Assembly: GCF_017377775.1 (NCBI RefSeq)
Contig: NZ_JAFVLN010000002.1
Span: 682,001 to 746,000 of the forward strand
Origin: Streptomyces sp. VRA16 Mangrove soil
GTDB lineage: Bacteria; Actinomycetota; Actinomycetes; Streptomycetales; Streptomycetaceae
Direction of reading: 5' to 3'
DNA: 64,000 nt
Shown here piece after piece: positions 33,560-42,066 of this stretch; position 1 is the first letter of the stretch; each line of letters begins with the position of its first letter. A program made the position numbers and the translations under genes. Under the pieces are notes generated by a model. The model was not told where the DNA came from and ran no database searches. It saw nothing but the letters and a program-made list of their open reading frames with translations.

Positions 33560-34003
33560 GTGTCCGATGTCCGTGCCCCCGTACCCCCCTTCACTGCCGA
33601 GACCGCGGCGGCGAAGGTCCAGGCCGCCGAAGACGCGTGGAACAGCCGCGACCCCGAACGGGTCGCCCTCGCGTACACACCGGACTCCGTCTGGCGCAAC
33701 CGTGACGAGTTCCTCACCGGACGCGAGGCCATCGTCGCCTTCCTCACCCGCAAGTGGGCCAAAGAGCAGGAGTACGCCCTGCGCAAGGAGTTGTGGGCCT
33801 ACACCGGCAACCGCATCTCGGTGCGTTTCGCGTACGAATGGCACGACGCCGCGGGGCAGTGGTGGCGTAGTCATGGGAACGAGCAGTGGGAGTTCGACGA
33901 CCACGGGCTCATGCGGCGGCGCGAGGCCAGTATCAACGACATCCCGATAGACCGGGCCGACCGGAAGATCTTCGGAGCTCGCCCGCAGGCGTCACGCGCC
34001 TGA
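33560..34003 (+). CDS. NTF2-like protein (DUF1348)
   Basis: 147 residues from the GTG at 33560, which follows CAGGAGGACAGAA. An NTF2-like cone fold typical of DUF1348: [43 protein letters not shown]-type [17 protein letters not shown], and the end ASINDIPI. These proteins accompany oxidoreductases and hydrolases in many soil bacteria and are often of unknown activity, some with isomerase or hydrolase roles. It belongs to the TetR operon if the hairpin upstream is read through. Confidence 0.87.
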   Translation: MSDVRAPVPPFTAETAAAKVQAAEDAWNSRDPERVALAYTPDSVWRNRDEFLTGREAIVAFLTRKWAKEQEYALRKELWAYTGNRISVRFAYEWHDAAGQWWRSHGNEQWEFDDHGLMRRREASINDIPIDRADRKIFGARPQASRA

Positions 34004-34333
34004 AAGTCAGGGCGCCGAACACCTACCCGTCAGCCCCTCACGGTGATGTGGCCGCCGGGGGCCGACGGGCACGCGTGGGACGGATCCCAGTAGCGGTCGC
34101 GGCGGCCACGGCAGCGAAGCGCGCGTGATCTTGGACGACATGCGCACAAGTAGGGCGCACGTGAGGTCCCCGGGCGTCCCGGGCGTCCCGCGCGTCTCAC
34201 AACGTCCCGAATGCCCGCGGTCGCGCCTTGCGGCATCCCTGGGATGCGAGACGCACGGCCGACGGGCCTGACCGAAGTCATGATCTCCATAGCGTTGCCG
34301 TCGATGTCACAACTTACGAACAGGAAAAGCACG
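34004..34333. other. intergenic region with phased GTCCC repeats
   Basis: 330 bp without a gene. It holds the repeat series at 34166-34208, and before the next gene the AT-richer GTCACAACTTACGAACAGGA, which supplies the ribosome site. Confidence 0.5.
34166..34208. promoter_or_regulatory. GTC(C/T)C direct repeats, 9-10 bp phase
   Basis: Cores at 34166, 34176, 34185, 34194 (GTCTC) and 34204, steps 10, 9, 9 and 10 bp. It is the same word, in reverse orientation, as the GGGAC series at 4072, 25312 and 38876. The binding factor is unknown. Confidence 0.4.
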
Positions 34334-35377
34334 ATGACGGATTCTCAGAGCTGGACCGGGGCCGCCTACCACGTCGACCGCCCACAGGACGGCCTCGACG
34401 GACTGGCCGTCCGGGAGGAGCAGTTCGCGGCGCCCGGACCTCACGAGGTGCTGATACGGGTACGCGCGGCCTCACTCAACCGCCGGGATCTGATGCTTCT
34501 CGCCGGGACCTACCCGGTCCCGGCGACACCTGGCGTCGTTCCGCTCAGTGACGGTGCCGGCGAGGTCGTGGCGGTCGGCAGCGGCGTGCAACGCGCCAAG
34601 GTGGGCGACCGGGTGGCCGTGACCTACTTCCGCCGCTGGAACGACGGCCCGATGACACTGCCGCTGGTCGGCGAACAGTACGGGGCCAACCTGAACGGGA
34701 TGCTGACCGGATACCAGGTGGTCGACGAGGAGTCGGTGGTACAAATCCCGGCGCACCTCTCCTACGAGGAGGCGGCGACGCTTCCGTGCGCCGGCGTGCT
34801 CGCCTGGTCGGGGCTGACGACCGGGCCGCGACCGATGAACGAGGGCGACACCGTTCTCGTGGTCGGCGCGGGCGCGGTGGCCTTGTTCGGCGTGCAGTTC
34901 GCCGCCGCCCTGGGCGGACGCGTCATTGTCGTGTCCTCCGGAGAGGAGAGGGCAAAGCGGCTGAAGGAGCTCGGCGCCGCCGAAGTGCTGGACCGGCAGC
35001 TGACGCCCGACTGGCACCTCGCGGTCGGTGAGCTCACAGCCGGACGCGGCGCCGACGTCGTGCTGGAGGCTGTCGGAGCCCCCAGCATCGCCAAGTCCAT
35101 CCAGTCCATCGGCTTCAACGGGCAGCTCTCGGTGACCGGAGCCTTCCCTGGCGACGGAACGCTGATGGACCCCGACGTGTTCAACGGCCGCTTCTTCTCC
35201 TTGCAGCGGCTGGCGGTGGGCACCCGGAGCAGCTTCGAGCGCATGAACGCGACCCTTGCCGAGCATGCCCTCCACCCGGTGATCGACCGCGTCTTCACCT
35301 TCTACGAGGCGGTCAAGGCGTACGAGTACCTCAGCACCGGCGGTCCCTTCGGCAAGGTGGTGATCAGCATCCCCTGA
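34334..35377 (+). CDS. zinc-independent MDR alcohol dehydrogenase / quinone oxidoreductase-like
   Basis: 347 residues from the ATG at 34334, with AGGAAAAGCACG upstream. A GroES-like N-terminal domain (VLIRVRAASLNRRDLMLLAG) is followed by the NAD(P) Rossmann fold VLVVGAGAVALFGVQFAAAL. The catalytic zinc ligands of ordinary alcohol dehydrogenases are not in place (RRDLMLLAG instead of a CHTD-like motif), and structural-zinc cysteines are absent, so it is a zinc-free quinone/enoyl reductase-type MDR protein. Monocistronic, with a long 5' region carrying phased GTCCC repeats. It could reduce activated double bonds or quinones. Confidence 0.87.
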   Translation: MTDSQSWTGAAYHVDRPQDGLDGLAVREEQFAAPGPHEVLIRVRAASLNRRDLMLLAGTYPVPATPGVVPLSDGAGEVVAVGSGVQRAKVGDRVAVTYFRRWNDGPMTLPLVGEQYGANLNGMLTGYQVVDEESVVQIPAHLSYEEAATLPCAGVLAWSGLTTGPRPMNEGDTVLVVGAGAVALFGVQFAAALGGRVIVVSSGEERAKRLKELGAAEVLDRQLTPDWHLAVGELTAGRGADVVLEAVGAPSIAKSIQSIGFNGQLSVTGAFPGDGTLMDPDVFNGRFFSLQRLAVGTRSSFERMNATLAEHALHPVIDRVFTFYEAVKAYEYLSTGGPFGKVVISIP

Positions 35378-35607
35378 GCCGGGTTGCCTCCTGCCCGGGT
35401 CCGTCACGGGCAGCGGTCCACCGCCATCACAGCGCTACAGAGTGGAGCAGGCCGAGCACACGGGGAGCGGTCTGCGTCCACCCCGCGAACACCTTCATCG
35501 AGGTCTCGCGGTTCACCGGGCCGGACGCTCTCCCATCCCTCGCACCGGCTCCGTGGATCGTCTCGATCGAGACGATCCGCGGCCGGCGTGCACCCATGAG
35601 CACGAGG
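35378..35607. other. convergent intergenic region
   Basis: 230 bp between the stops of convergent genes. The only clear structure is the perfect palindrome at 35555-35578. Confidence 0.5.
35555..35578. terminator. perfect 24-bp palindrome between convergent genes
   Basis: Two 12-bp arms (GGATCGTCTCGA and its complement) without a loop. The position between converging stops favours a bidirectional terminator, but loopless palindromes are also typical of protein-binding sites, and no T run follows. Confidence 0.5.
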
Positions 35608-36147
35608 TCACAGCCAGCCGACCTTCTTGATCACATCGGCTGCGACCTCGTCGACCGAGCGCGTCGTGGTGTCAAGGGTGAAGTCATCGACTGCCGCGCG
35701 GTCGAGGATCTTGGCCAGCTCGGTAGCCCTGGCCAAGTGCCAACGCAACGCCTCGGGCTCGTTCTCGTGGCGCCGCATGAGTCGCTGGTGGTTGACCGGC
35801 AGATCGACCTGGAGCCGGCACACCGAAAGGTCCGTCCCGACCGCATCGCCGCACAACTTTCGACCGTCCAAGTCCTCGATCACACCGGCGAGAACCAGCC
35901 GAACCGCCCCAGCAGCGAAGTAATTCTCGGCCATGCTGCGAAGGTTCCGCAGCATCAGGCCGAAGTTGAAGGGATCTTCCGGTGCCGCCGGCCATGACTG
36001 ACACAGCCAGTCGAGGTCGATGACGGCATGGGGCACCCCCGCATCGGCGAGAAGGCCGCCCACGCTCTCAGCCACTGATGTCTTGCCGACGCCGACAGTG
36101 CCGTTGATCAGGAGAGAACGAGGTTCTGGAGAACTATCTGCTTGCAT
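35608..36147 (-). CDS. small P-loop kinase-like ATPase
   Basis: 179 residues. The Walker A is NGTVGVGKTSVAESVGGLL (residues about 15-33). An acidic segment, HAVIDLDWLCQSWP, follows at residues 41-54 as in adenylylsulfate- or shikimate-kinase-like P-loop proteins. The remainder (RLVLAGVIED, CRLQVDLPVNHQRLMRRHEN) is like the AAA_33/zeta-toxin-type nucleotide kinases found singly in Streptomyces. It probably phosphorylates a small molecule; the substrate is unknown. The base composition around it is slightly lower in GC than its neighbours. It is transcribed alone, convergent with the MDR gene. Confidence 0.8.
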   Translation of the reverse strand: MQADSSPEPRSLLINGTVGVGKTSVAESVGGLLADAGVPHAVIDLDWLCQSWPAAPEDPFNFGLMLRNLRSMAENYFAAGAVRLVLAGVIEDLDGRKLCGDAVGTDLSVCRLQVDLPVNHQRLMRRHENEPEALRWHLARATELAKILDRAAVDDFTLDTTTRSVDEVAADVIKKVGWL

Positions 36148-36318
36148 GCAGGAGACCCTACGTCCCAGCTCGCGAGGTGGCTCTGCCCACGCATCCGACG
36201 GTCCACCGTGGTGCTCGGACTGTGGAGGCCGGGCACATCGAGTTCATTCCGCCGACTGGCGCAGGCTCGCCGAACGGTCGTGCCCCGCCAGGTGGTGTCG
36301 TTGCCGTCGACCGCACTG

Positions 36319-37341
36319 TCAGCGATGGGCGTACGCCTGCTCGGTCTCGGGCTGCTTGGCCTGCCCCGCTCGGAAGGCTCTCCGGTAGGCGCCGGGTGTG
36401 GTGCGCAGGGCCTCGTGGAAACGACGGCGGAGGTTGACGGCGGAGGAGAGGCCTACGCGGTGTGCGATGGCTTCGACGGGGAGATCGGTCTCCTCCAACA
36501 GCGCACGGGTGGCGGCGATACGCCGGTCCATCAGCCAGCGCCCGGGGCTGATGCCCAGTTGATCGGTGAACCGCCGGGTCAGGGTACGGCCGGAGACCCC
36601 GGTGCGGGCCGCCATGTCGGCGAGACTGACAGGTTGGTCCAGGTTGTCGGTGAGCCAGTCCAGCAAGGGGGCCAGGGAGTCGGCGACAGGCCCACTTGTG
36701 GGCAGTTCGGCGTACTGAAGCTGACAGCCTTCGCGATGGGGCGGCATCACCAGGTGCCGGGCGATCCGCAGGGCGTACGCGGAGCCGAAGTCGGAACTGA
36801 CCAGATGGAGACAGAGATCCACGGCAGCCGCCGATCCGGCGCTGGTGGCAACGTCGCCGTGGTCGACGTAGAGAACCGCGGGATCGACCCGCACCCGCGG
36901 GAAGCGGGCTGCCAGTTCGGCGGCCTCGGCCCAATGGGTGGCGGCCCGGCGGCCGTCGAGGAGCCCGGCGGCGGCGAGGACGAAGGCTCCCGAGCAAAGG
37001 GAGACGATCCGTGCGCCGCGTGCGTGCGCCTGGGACACCGCCGCGACGACGGCCGGTGGCACGTCGCCATCGCGCGGCTGCTGCCAGCCGGGGACCAGCA
37101 CGGTGTCCGCGTGCTCGAGCGCTTCGAGGCCCGCCTCGACCAGCAGGTCGAAGCCGGCCCGGGTGGACACCGGCCCGGGGCGCGGAGTGCAGGTCTCGAA
37201 TGCGTAGCGGACGGGGACAGCCGGGCTGTGGTCGCTGAACACCTCGCTCGCACAGGCAAGGGGAAAGGTGGGCTGCGGCGACTGGATGAGCGCCACAACC
37301 CGGTGCACTGCGGGCGAGTTCGGCGGCGAAACCGGGGTCAT
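36319..37341 (-). CDS. GlxA-type AraC-family regulator
   Basis: 340 residues from the ATG at 37341 (a start at 37359 is also open). The N-terminal DJ-1/PfpI-like domain (residues about 10-190) has the nucleophile-elbow remnant VSLCSGAFVLAAAGLLDG. Two AraC HTH motifs occupy residues about 225-325 (VSLADMAARTGVSGRTLTRR, VEAIAHRVGLSSAVNLRRRF). This is the usual architecture of GlxA/FtrA regulators, which respond to small metabolites. Divergent from an MFS transporter across 72 bp, so it probably controls the transporter. Confidence 0.9.
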   Translation of the reverse strand: MTPVSPPNSPAVHRVVALIQSPQPTFPLACASEVFSDHSPAVPVRYAFETCTPRPGPVSTRAGFDLLVEAGLEALEHADTVLVPGWQQPRDGDVPPAVVAAVSQAHARGARIVSLCSGAFVLAAAGLLDGRRAATHWAEAAELAARFPRVRVDPAVLYVDHGDVATSAGSAAAVDLCLHLVSSDFGSAYALRIARHLVMPPHREGCQLQYAELPTSGPVADSLAPLLDWLTDNLDQPVSLADMAARTGVSGRTLTRRFTDQLGISPGRWLMDRRIAATRALLEETDLPVEAIAHRVGLSSAVNLRRRFHEALRTTPGAYRRAFRAGQAKQPETEQAYAHR

Positions 37342-37413
37342 GGCGCGAAAGTACCTCATCGTGTCGTTCGAGACACTGAGATCGACTCATTGGTCCAGTC
37401 CAAAATCGGCCCT

Positions 37414-38658
37414 GTGACTTCCACAGCGACACACAGCACCCAGAGCGCCCCGAGCATCCCGGAATCCCCGCTGTGGGACCGGCGCTTCACGCCCTACTTC
37501 GCCGCCCGCGCGGTCTCGCTGCTCGGCGACGCGATGATGCCGGTGGCCGCCGCCCTCGCGGTCGGCGCGCTGTACGGGGTGTCGGGCGTCGGCCTCGTGC
37601 TCGGCGTGTGGACGGGCACGTTCGTCGTGCTGGTGCTGTTCGGCGGAGTGTTCGCCGACCGGTTCGGGGCGCGCCGGATGATGGTCGGCGCCGACCTCGT
37701 CCGGGTCCTCACCCAGGGCGTGCTCGCCGTCGCGTTCTTCACCGGAACACCGCCGTTCTGGCTCCTGGTGTCGATGGCGGCGCTGGCCGGCGCGGCGGTG
37801 GCGATGTTCCTGCCGGGAGTGAACGGCATGGTGCCGCTGGTGGCGGCCGACCCGCAGCGGGCCAACGCCACGCTCAAGGTGGCCGACGCCCTCGCCCACC
37901 TGCTCGGCCCGGCACTCGCCGGCCTGCTGATCGCGGTGACCAACGCCGGCACCGTGTACGCGATCGACGCCGGCACCTTTCTCCTCAGCGCCCTGTGCCT
38001 GGCGCTCATCCGGCTCGCCCCGAACGCCGCCGACTCCCCCGCGCGGACAGGGAGTTCGCTGCGGCGCGAACTGCGTCAGGGCTGGCGGGAGTTCCGTGCC
38101 CGCACCTGGATGTGGGCCGTGATCCTCATCTGGGTGGTCTACGGCGTGCTGGTCTTCGGACCGCTCGTGCCGCTCAGTTCGGCGCTGGTCGGTGAGCGGC
38201 TCGGCCCGAACGCCTACGGCCTGGCCGTCTCCTTCCTCGGCGTCGGCACGGTGCTCGGCGGGCTGCTGGCACTGCGCGTGCGCCCGGCACGGCCGCTGGC
38301 CGCCGGCGCGGTGGCCATGGCGCTGTACACCGTGCTGCCGCTGAGCGTGGCGGTGGGCTCCGAACTGCCGGTGCTCCTCGTGGGGCATGCGCTCGGCGGC
38401 GCGGCGCTGGCGTTCTGGTCGGTGATGTGGGCGACCAGCGTGCAGACCCACACCCCGCCCGAGGTCCTCAACCGGGTCTCCGCCTACGAGCTGGCGGGCT
38501 CGGTGTCCGGCATCGCCATCGGCCAGATCCTCGCCGGACCGGCCATCGAACTCGCGTCCCCCGCACGCCTGCTGACGGTGTCGTCCACCGTCTGCCTGGC
38601 CGGATGCGCGGCGCTGCTCGCCATCCCGGCGATCCGCGGGCTGCAATGCGCCGAGTGA
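37414..38658 (+). CDS. MFS transporter (MFS_3/enterobactin-exporter-like)
   Basis: 414 residues from the GTG at 37414. There is no strong ribosome site; the start is set by the short N-terminal tail before helix 1 and by the divergent regulator. About 12 helices. Motifs: FVVLVLFGGVFADRFGARRM in loop 2-3, then ADALAHLLGPALAGLL, typical of the MFS_3 (EntS-like) group. It probably exports a siderophore-like or drug-like molecule. The 72-bp gap contains TTGGTCCAGTCCAA, an inverted repeat that may bind the GlxA-type regulator. Confidence 0.87.
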   Translation: MTSTATHSTQSAPSIPESPLWDRRFTPYFAARAVSLLGDAMMPVAAALAVGALYGVSGVGLVLGVWTGTFVVLVLFGGVFADRFGARRMMVGADLVRVLTQGVLAVAFFTGTPPFWLLVSMAALAGAAVAMFLPGVNGMVPLVAADPQRANATLKVADALAHLLGPALAGLLIAVTNAGTVYAIDAGTFLLSALCLALIRLAPNAADSPARTGSSLRRELRQGWREFRARTWMWAVILIWVVYGVLVFGPLVPLSSALVGERLGPNAYGLAVSFLGVGTVLGGLLALRVRPARPLAAGAVAMALYTVLPLSVAVGSELPVLLVGHALGGAALAFWSVMWATSVQTHTPPEVLNRVSAYELAGSVSGIAIGQILAGPAIELASPARLLTVSSTVCLAGCAALLAIPAIRGLQCAE

Positions 38659-38867
38659 TCAGACGCATGACGCACTTCTCCACCCGGACGCCCGTACTGC
38701 GCGCCTTCGAGCGTGGGCCGACGCGGGCGTCCGGGACATCGGGGCGGCCGCGGGGGCCGGATCACCCCTGCTGCTTCGCCAAGTGGCAGACCGACCTGCT
38801 CGGAAAGGCCGAGGAGCGCGACGGCGAGCTGTCGGCCCGCTTGCGGGGCTCTCCGAGCGCGTTCCCA

Positions 38868-38890
38868 GGAAACCCGGGACGTCCCGGGAA
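38868..38890. promoter_or_regulatory. 16-bp palindrome with GGGA repeats
   Basis: CCCGGGACGTCCCGGG (38873-38888) is a perfect palindrome. GGA cores at 38868, 38877 and 38887 step by 9-10 bp. It lies about 100 bp before the secreted protein gene at 38986. Confidence 0.5.
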
Positions 38891-38985
38891 CTCCGCGGCC
38901 CCTGGCGTCGCCGCCCGCCGGACGCCGAAGGTGAAGGCCGGTCCGTACTCGACGGACCCTCACACCCTGTTCCTTGGAGATCCAC

Positions 38986-39381
38986 ATGAGGAAGTCCCTC
39001 GCCGGGTTCGCCGCCGTCGGCATCGTCACCGCCGCCCTGCTCACCGCCGCACCCTCCGCCTCGGCGGCCGGCTGCGTGACATCGGGACTCTGGACGGGCT
39101 TTCTGAGCCCCGGCCAGTCGGCGTACAAGGCCAGCAGCGGCTGCCGCGACCTGAATCTCACCTATTCCGATGACAAGAGCGGCGCCTACGGAGACGCGTA
39201 CGCGGGCTACTACAGGGACGCCTACGGCTACTGGACCATCGGGTCGCGCGGCTACGTCTACGCCGACGACGGCCACCACGCCCTGAACGAGATCGTCCTG
39301 GTCTCCAACCTCACCAGCGGCCGGGAGTTCAGCGTCGCCAGCAAGTGGGACGGCGGCGACTGGGTCGAGATCACCCACTGA
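38986..39381 (+). CDS. small secreted protein, unknown family
   Basis: 131 residues from the ATG at 38986, preceded by TTGGAGATCC; the in-frame ATG 12 bp upstream would lie in the ribosome site. A Sec signal peptide spans residues 1-28 (ASA-A). The mature part has two cysteines (GCVTS and SGCRD), many Tyr/Gly residues (GDAYAGYYRDAYGYWTIG) and ends WDGGDWVEITH. I do not recognise the family; the composition is like beta-rich exported inhibitors or adhesins. The lipoprotein at 39470 follows after 88 bp, as another paralogous lipoprotein follows the secreted operon at 19.8 kb. Confidence 0.7.
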   Translation: MRKSLAGFAAVGIVTAALLTAAPSASAAGCVTSGLWTGFLSPGQSAYKASSGCRDLNLTYSDDKSGAYGDAYAGYYRDAYGYWTIGSRGYVYADDGHHALNEIVLVSNLTSGREFSVASKWDGGDWVEITH

Positions 39382-39469
39382 CCGGCTCCGGTGGGCCCGC
39401 CGCGCGCCGAGCGACGGGCCCCCGGCCCCCTTTCACACCACACCCTGAGCCCACGAAGTGAGCCACGGC

Positions 39470-40357
39470 ATGCCCCGACCCATCAGCCGCCCACGCGGCT
39501 CGCGCCGCCTCGGCGCTGCCGTCCTGTGCGCAGTGTTGGGCCTTCTCGTCGGCGCCTGCACCAGCCCCGCGGGCCCCGCGAGCGTGCCGGCCCCGGCCGT
39601 CCCGCAGCACCGCCCCGCGGCAATCTCGTACGACATGCCCGCGGACATCGCCTCCATGGTGCTGCCGACGACGGGGGTGGGTACCCGGTGGGCCCAAGGC
39701 CTCGATGCCTTCGGCAGGATCGCCGCCGCCTGGGGCGTCGACCGATGCGCGCGACGTCTCGGCGGGACCGTCCCGAACTCCCCGCCTCCGATGTTCACCC
39801 GGTACCAGGCCCTTCCCGACCTGGACTTCCTCGCCGTAAACGGCTTCGCGGGGAACGGCGTCGTGCCGGGCACGCCGCCCGCGACCCGTTCTACGACGGA
39901 CACGCCCGCCGAGCCGAGCCCGGAGCTTCGCAAGTGCGTCGCCCAGGGCGCTGCGGTCAGACGCGAACTCATCGGGATCTACGGTCCGCTGCAGTCGGCC
40001 TGGTTCGCCGAGATCGCGGCGGTCGACCGCGCCCCTGAGGTCCGGCGGGCCTTCGCCGGCCTCGGCGACTGCTTCACCGCCCACCAGGTGAACGCGCGCG
40101 ACGAGAGCGCCTTCCTCAACCTCGTCGACCAACGGCTGCAGGCCGCCGACGCCTCAGCCGCCCGCAGCCTCGGACCCATCTACGCCACCTGCATGAAGCC
40201 CGCGGAAGCAGCGAGGCTGCCACTCCGCGAGCAGGCGGCCGTGCGGTTCAAGACCTCTCACGCCGCCGAGATCGCGAGGGTGTGTGCCGAACTCCCCAAG
40301 AAGATAGCCGAGTTGGAGAAGCGCTACCGGATCCGGATCTCGTTCCCCAAGGCCTGA
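39470..40357 (+). CDS. lipoprotein, paralogue of 18728-19672
   Basis: 295 residues from the ATG at 39470 (a GTG 12 bp earlier is also open). Lipobox LVGACTSP at about residue 29, then a Pro/Ala-rich linker. The mature helical domain has cysteines in CARRLGG, RKCVAQGAAVRREL, GLGDCFTAH, IYATCMKPAEAAR and RVCAELPKKI. The same order of landmarks as in the lipoprotein at 18728 shows a family with two members in the window, each downstream of small secreted protein genes. Function unknown; probably on the outer face of the membrane. Confidence 0.72.
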   Translation: MPRPISRPRGSRRLGAAVLCAVLGLLVGACTSPAGPASVPAPAVPQHRPAAISYDMPADIASMVLPTTGVGTRWAQGLDAFGRIAAAWGVDRCARRLGGTVPNSPPPMFTRYQALPDLDFLAVNGFAGNGVVPGTPPATRSTTDTPAEPSPELRKCVAQGAAVRRELIGIYGPLQSAWFAEIAAVDRAPEVRRAFAGLGDCFTAHQVNARDESAFLNLVDQRLQAADASAARSLGPIYATCMKPAEAARLPLREQAAVRFKTSHAAEIARVCAELPKKIAELEKRYRIRISFPKA

Positions 40358-40748
40358 TCCGCCAGGGCCGCGGCAGCGTTCAGGCCCCACACCGCTCGGC
40401 CACGGCGCTCCCCGACGTGACCGTGCCCGCGTGACGACGGCGTGTCAAGGAAGACGCGGTTCCATGGGCACCGGGAGCACGGTTGCCGCGGAAGCCGCCG
40501 TCGTAAGGCGCGGGCGCTGCCGCACGAAGCGTTGTCGGGTATCGGAGCCGGGCGTGAAAGCCGAGGGAAAACCGGCTCGGGGCCGTCCCGTTCATGCCGC
40601 ACGGCTCCCGGCGTTGAGCAGGCGTTGACGTCGCGTTGAGCGGTCGGGCAATCATGCGCCGATGGCGTGAAAACGCGGAACGGGAAGAACGCGTGGCCAC
40701 ATGCCGTCGAGGCGCATTCCCCTCTTCAATGGAACCAGGAGTCGAACT
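40358..40748. other. intergenic region with SARP box and long leader
   Basis: 391 bp. 40358-40600 shows no gene. The SARP box is at 40611-40655. The following 90 bp form a leader with GGAACGGGAAGAACGC and a GTG at 40692, related to the start region of the gene at 21849; this is possibly the vestige of a small upstream frame. Confidence 0.55.
40611..40655 (+). promoter_or_regulatory. SARP-type triple heptamer promoter (exact repeats)
   Basis: Three identical heptamers GCGTTGA at 40611, 40622 and 40633, at exact 11-bp steps, followed after 10 nt by AATCAT (40650-40655). It is the most regular of the four boxes. Confidence 0.82.
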
Positions 40749-41315
40749 ATGTCAACAGGTAAGCGGATCAGGCTGGGAGCGTGCGCGGTGGTAGCGCTGG
40801 CTGCCAGCATGCTGGCCTCCAGCACCACGCCTGCGGCTGCGGTCGGGTACTACAGCGGCCTGCCCTATGTGACCGGGGGCGGAACCTTCACCGACGACTT
40901 CGGCGATGAAGGCATCCTGCAAGTCGGCGGGCCCGAGGGCAGCCGCGGCTCCAATGCCATCTGCCTGTGGCAGAGAATCCTGTGGGCTCACGGGTATCTC
41001 GCGGAGACGGAGATCGACGGAATCTTCGGCCTGAAGACCCAGGACGCCACAAAGAAGCTGCAGAGATGGTTCGGCCTCACCGCCGACGGGTCGGTGGGCA
41101 AGGGAACCTGGGGCGCTGTGGACAGCTGGAGCGGCGCGGGCCTGCGGTACGTATCCGGTAGTGAGGCAGACGGACAGAATCTGTATCTCCAATACCAGGG
41201 ACCGTATTCTGGTTATCACCTCCCCCTTACGCGGGATCAGTACGGCCACTACCTTTTCATCGACCGCAAGGGGAATGTGAGGGCGGCCGGGTACGACTAC
41301 AACTCGTGCAGCTGA
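40749..41315 (+). CDS. secreted peptidoglycan-binding-like protein
   Basis: 188 residues from the ATG at 40749, preceded by CCAGGAGTCGAACT; an ATG 48 bp upstream gives a longer frame without a ribosome site. A signal peptide spans residues 1-32. A peptidoglycan-binding-1-like helical domain (residues about 60-115) reads CLWQRILWAHGYLAETEIDG, KTQDATKKLQRWFGLTADGS. A C-terminal beta segment ends HYLFIDRKGNVRAAGYDY. Homologous to the gene at 41501-42007 and to the pseudogene at 2766. Directly controlled, by inference, by the SARP box 110 bp upstream. Wall-associated; the role is unknown. Confidence 0.82.
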   Translation: MSTGKRIRLGACAVVALAASMLASSTTPAAAVGYYSGLPYVTGGGTFTDDFGDEGILQVGGPEGSRGSNAICLWQRILWAHGYLAETEIDGIFGLKTQDATKKLQRWFGLTADGSVGKGTWGAVDSWSGAGLRYVSGSEADGQNLYLQYQGPYSGYHLPLTRDQYGHYLFIDRKGNVRAAGYDYNSCS

Positions 41316-41422
41316 CCCACTAGATTTTCCGGAGCGGGCCGCGCCCCAGGCGGAGAATTCATGCGGATCATCTTCCGGTGCCGCAACTGAACGGAGTCCG
41401 GTTCAGGTCACCTCACGACGTC

Positions 41423-41456
41423 GGCGCCCGGACCGGATTCCCCCGGTCCGGGCGCC
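41423..41456. terminator. bidirectional intrinsic terminator
   Basis: Arms 41423-41436 (GGCGCCCGGACCGG) and 41443-41456 are perfect complements with a 6-nt loop. It lies between the convergent paralogues ending at 41315 and 41501. Confidence 0.85.
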
Positions 41457-41500
41457 GCCCTTGCGCCGTGCTCCCCCGCTGTTCCCCCGTGATCCGGGAG

Positions 41501-42007
41501 TTACGGGCAGCCGGTCATGCTGTTGTAGTCCGCGAAGATGAACCCGTGGCTGTAGTCGGTGGAGAAGAAGTACCGGTTGGAGCCCGGCTCGCGGCCCAGG
41601 TACTGCTTCTTGTAGAGGATGGAGCCGCTGCTGCCGTAGTCGAGGTTCTGGGAGGCCTTGCCGAAGGTCTTGGGGCCGACGACGCCGTCCGCCTCGGAAG
41701 CGCCGAGGTGGTCGGCCTGCCAGCGCTTGGTGGCCTCCTGCGTCCTGGCGCCGAACTTGCAGTCGACGTCGGCTTCGGTGAGGTAGCCGTCCTGCCAGAG
41801 GACCATCTGCCACAGACCCGTGGCGCCGCTGCGCGGGTGCTGGGTGACGGAGAGCATGCCTTCGTCGGACCAGTCGTCGTGGATGGGGCCGGACCCGTCG
41901 ACGTACCCGTTGGCCGTGGTCGCCTGCGCGGTGGTCGTGGTGACGCCGAGGACGCCGGCCGCGAGCGCCGCGGCAGCGAGCAGCGTGCCGGTCTTCTTCT
42001 TGAACAT
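41501..42007 (-). CDS. secreted peptidoglycan-binding-like protein (paralogue)
   Basis: 168 residues from the ATG at 42007, behind CAAGGAAGAGAACAGAC. A signal peptide spans residues 1-30. The domain matches the 40749 protein: DDWSDEGMLSVTQHPRSGAT, GLWQMVLWQDGYLTEADVDC, RTQEATKRWQADHL, ADGVVGPKTFGKAS, then a tyrosine-rich tail YFFSTDYSHGFIFADYNSM with one terminal cysteine. Expressed from a SARP box on the minus strand (42111-42067). The two paralogues converge on a shared terminator, which suggests an old inverted duplication. Confidence 0.84.
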   Translation of the reverse strand: MFKKKTGTLLAAAALAAGVLGVTTTTAQATTANGYVDGSGPIHDDWSDEGMLSVTQHPRSGATGLWQMVLWQDGYLTEADVDCKFGARTQEATKRWQADHLGASEADGVVGPKTFGKASQNLDYGSSGSILYKKQYLGREPGSNRYFFSTDYSHGFIFADYNSMTGCP

Positions 42008-42066
42008 GTCTGTTCTCTTCCTTGCCTTCCGCGGGCCGCCTGCGTACGGGCCCGTTGCCGTCACGC

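Noticed and set aside
37387..38646. 419-codon frame on the minus strand
   Set aside because: Mirror of the MFS gene; His/Gln/Arg-rich without similarity.
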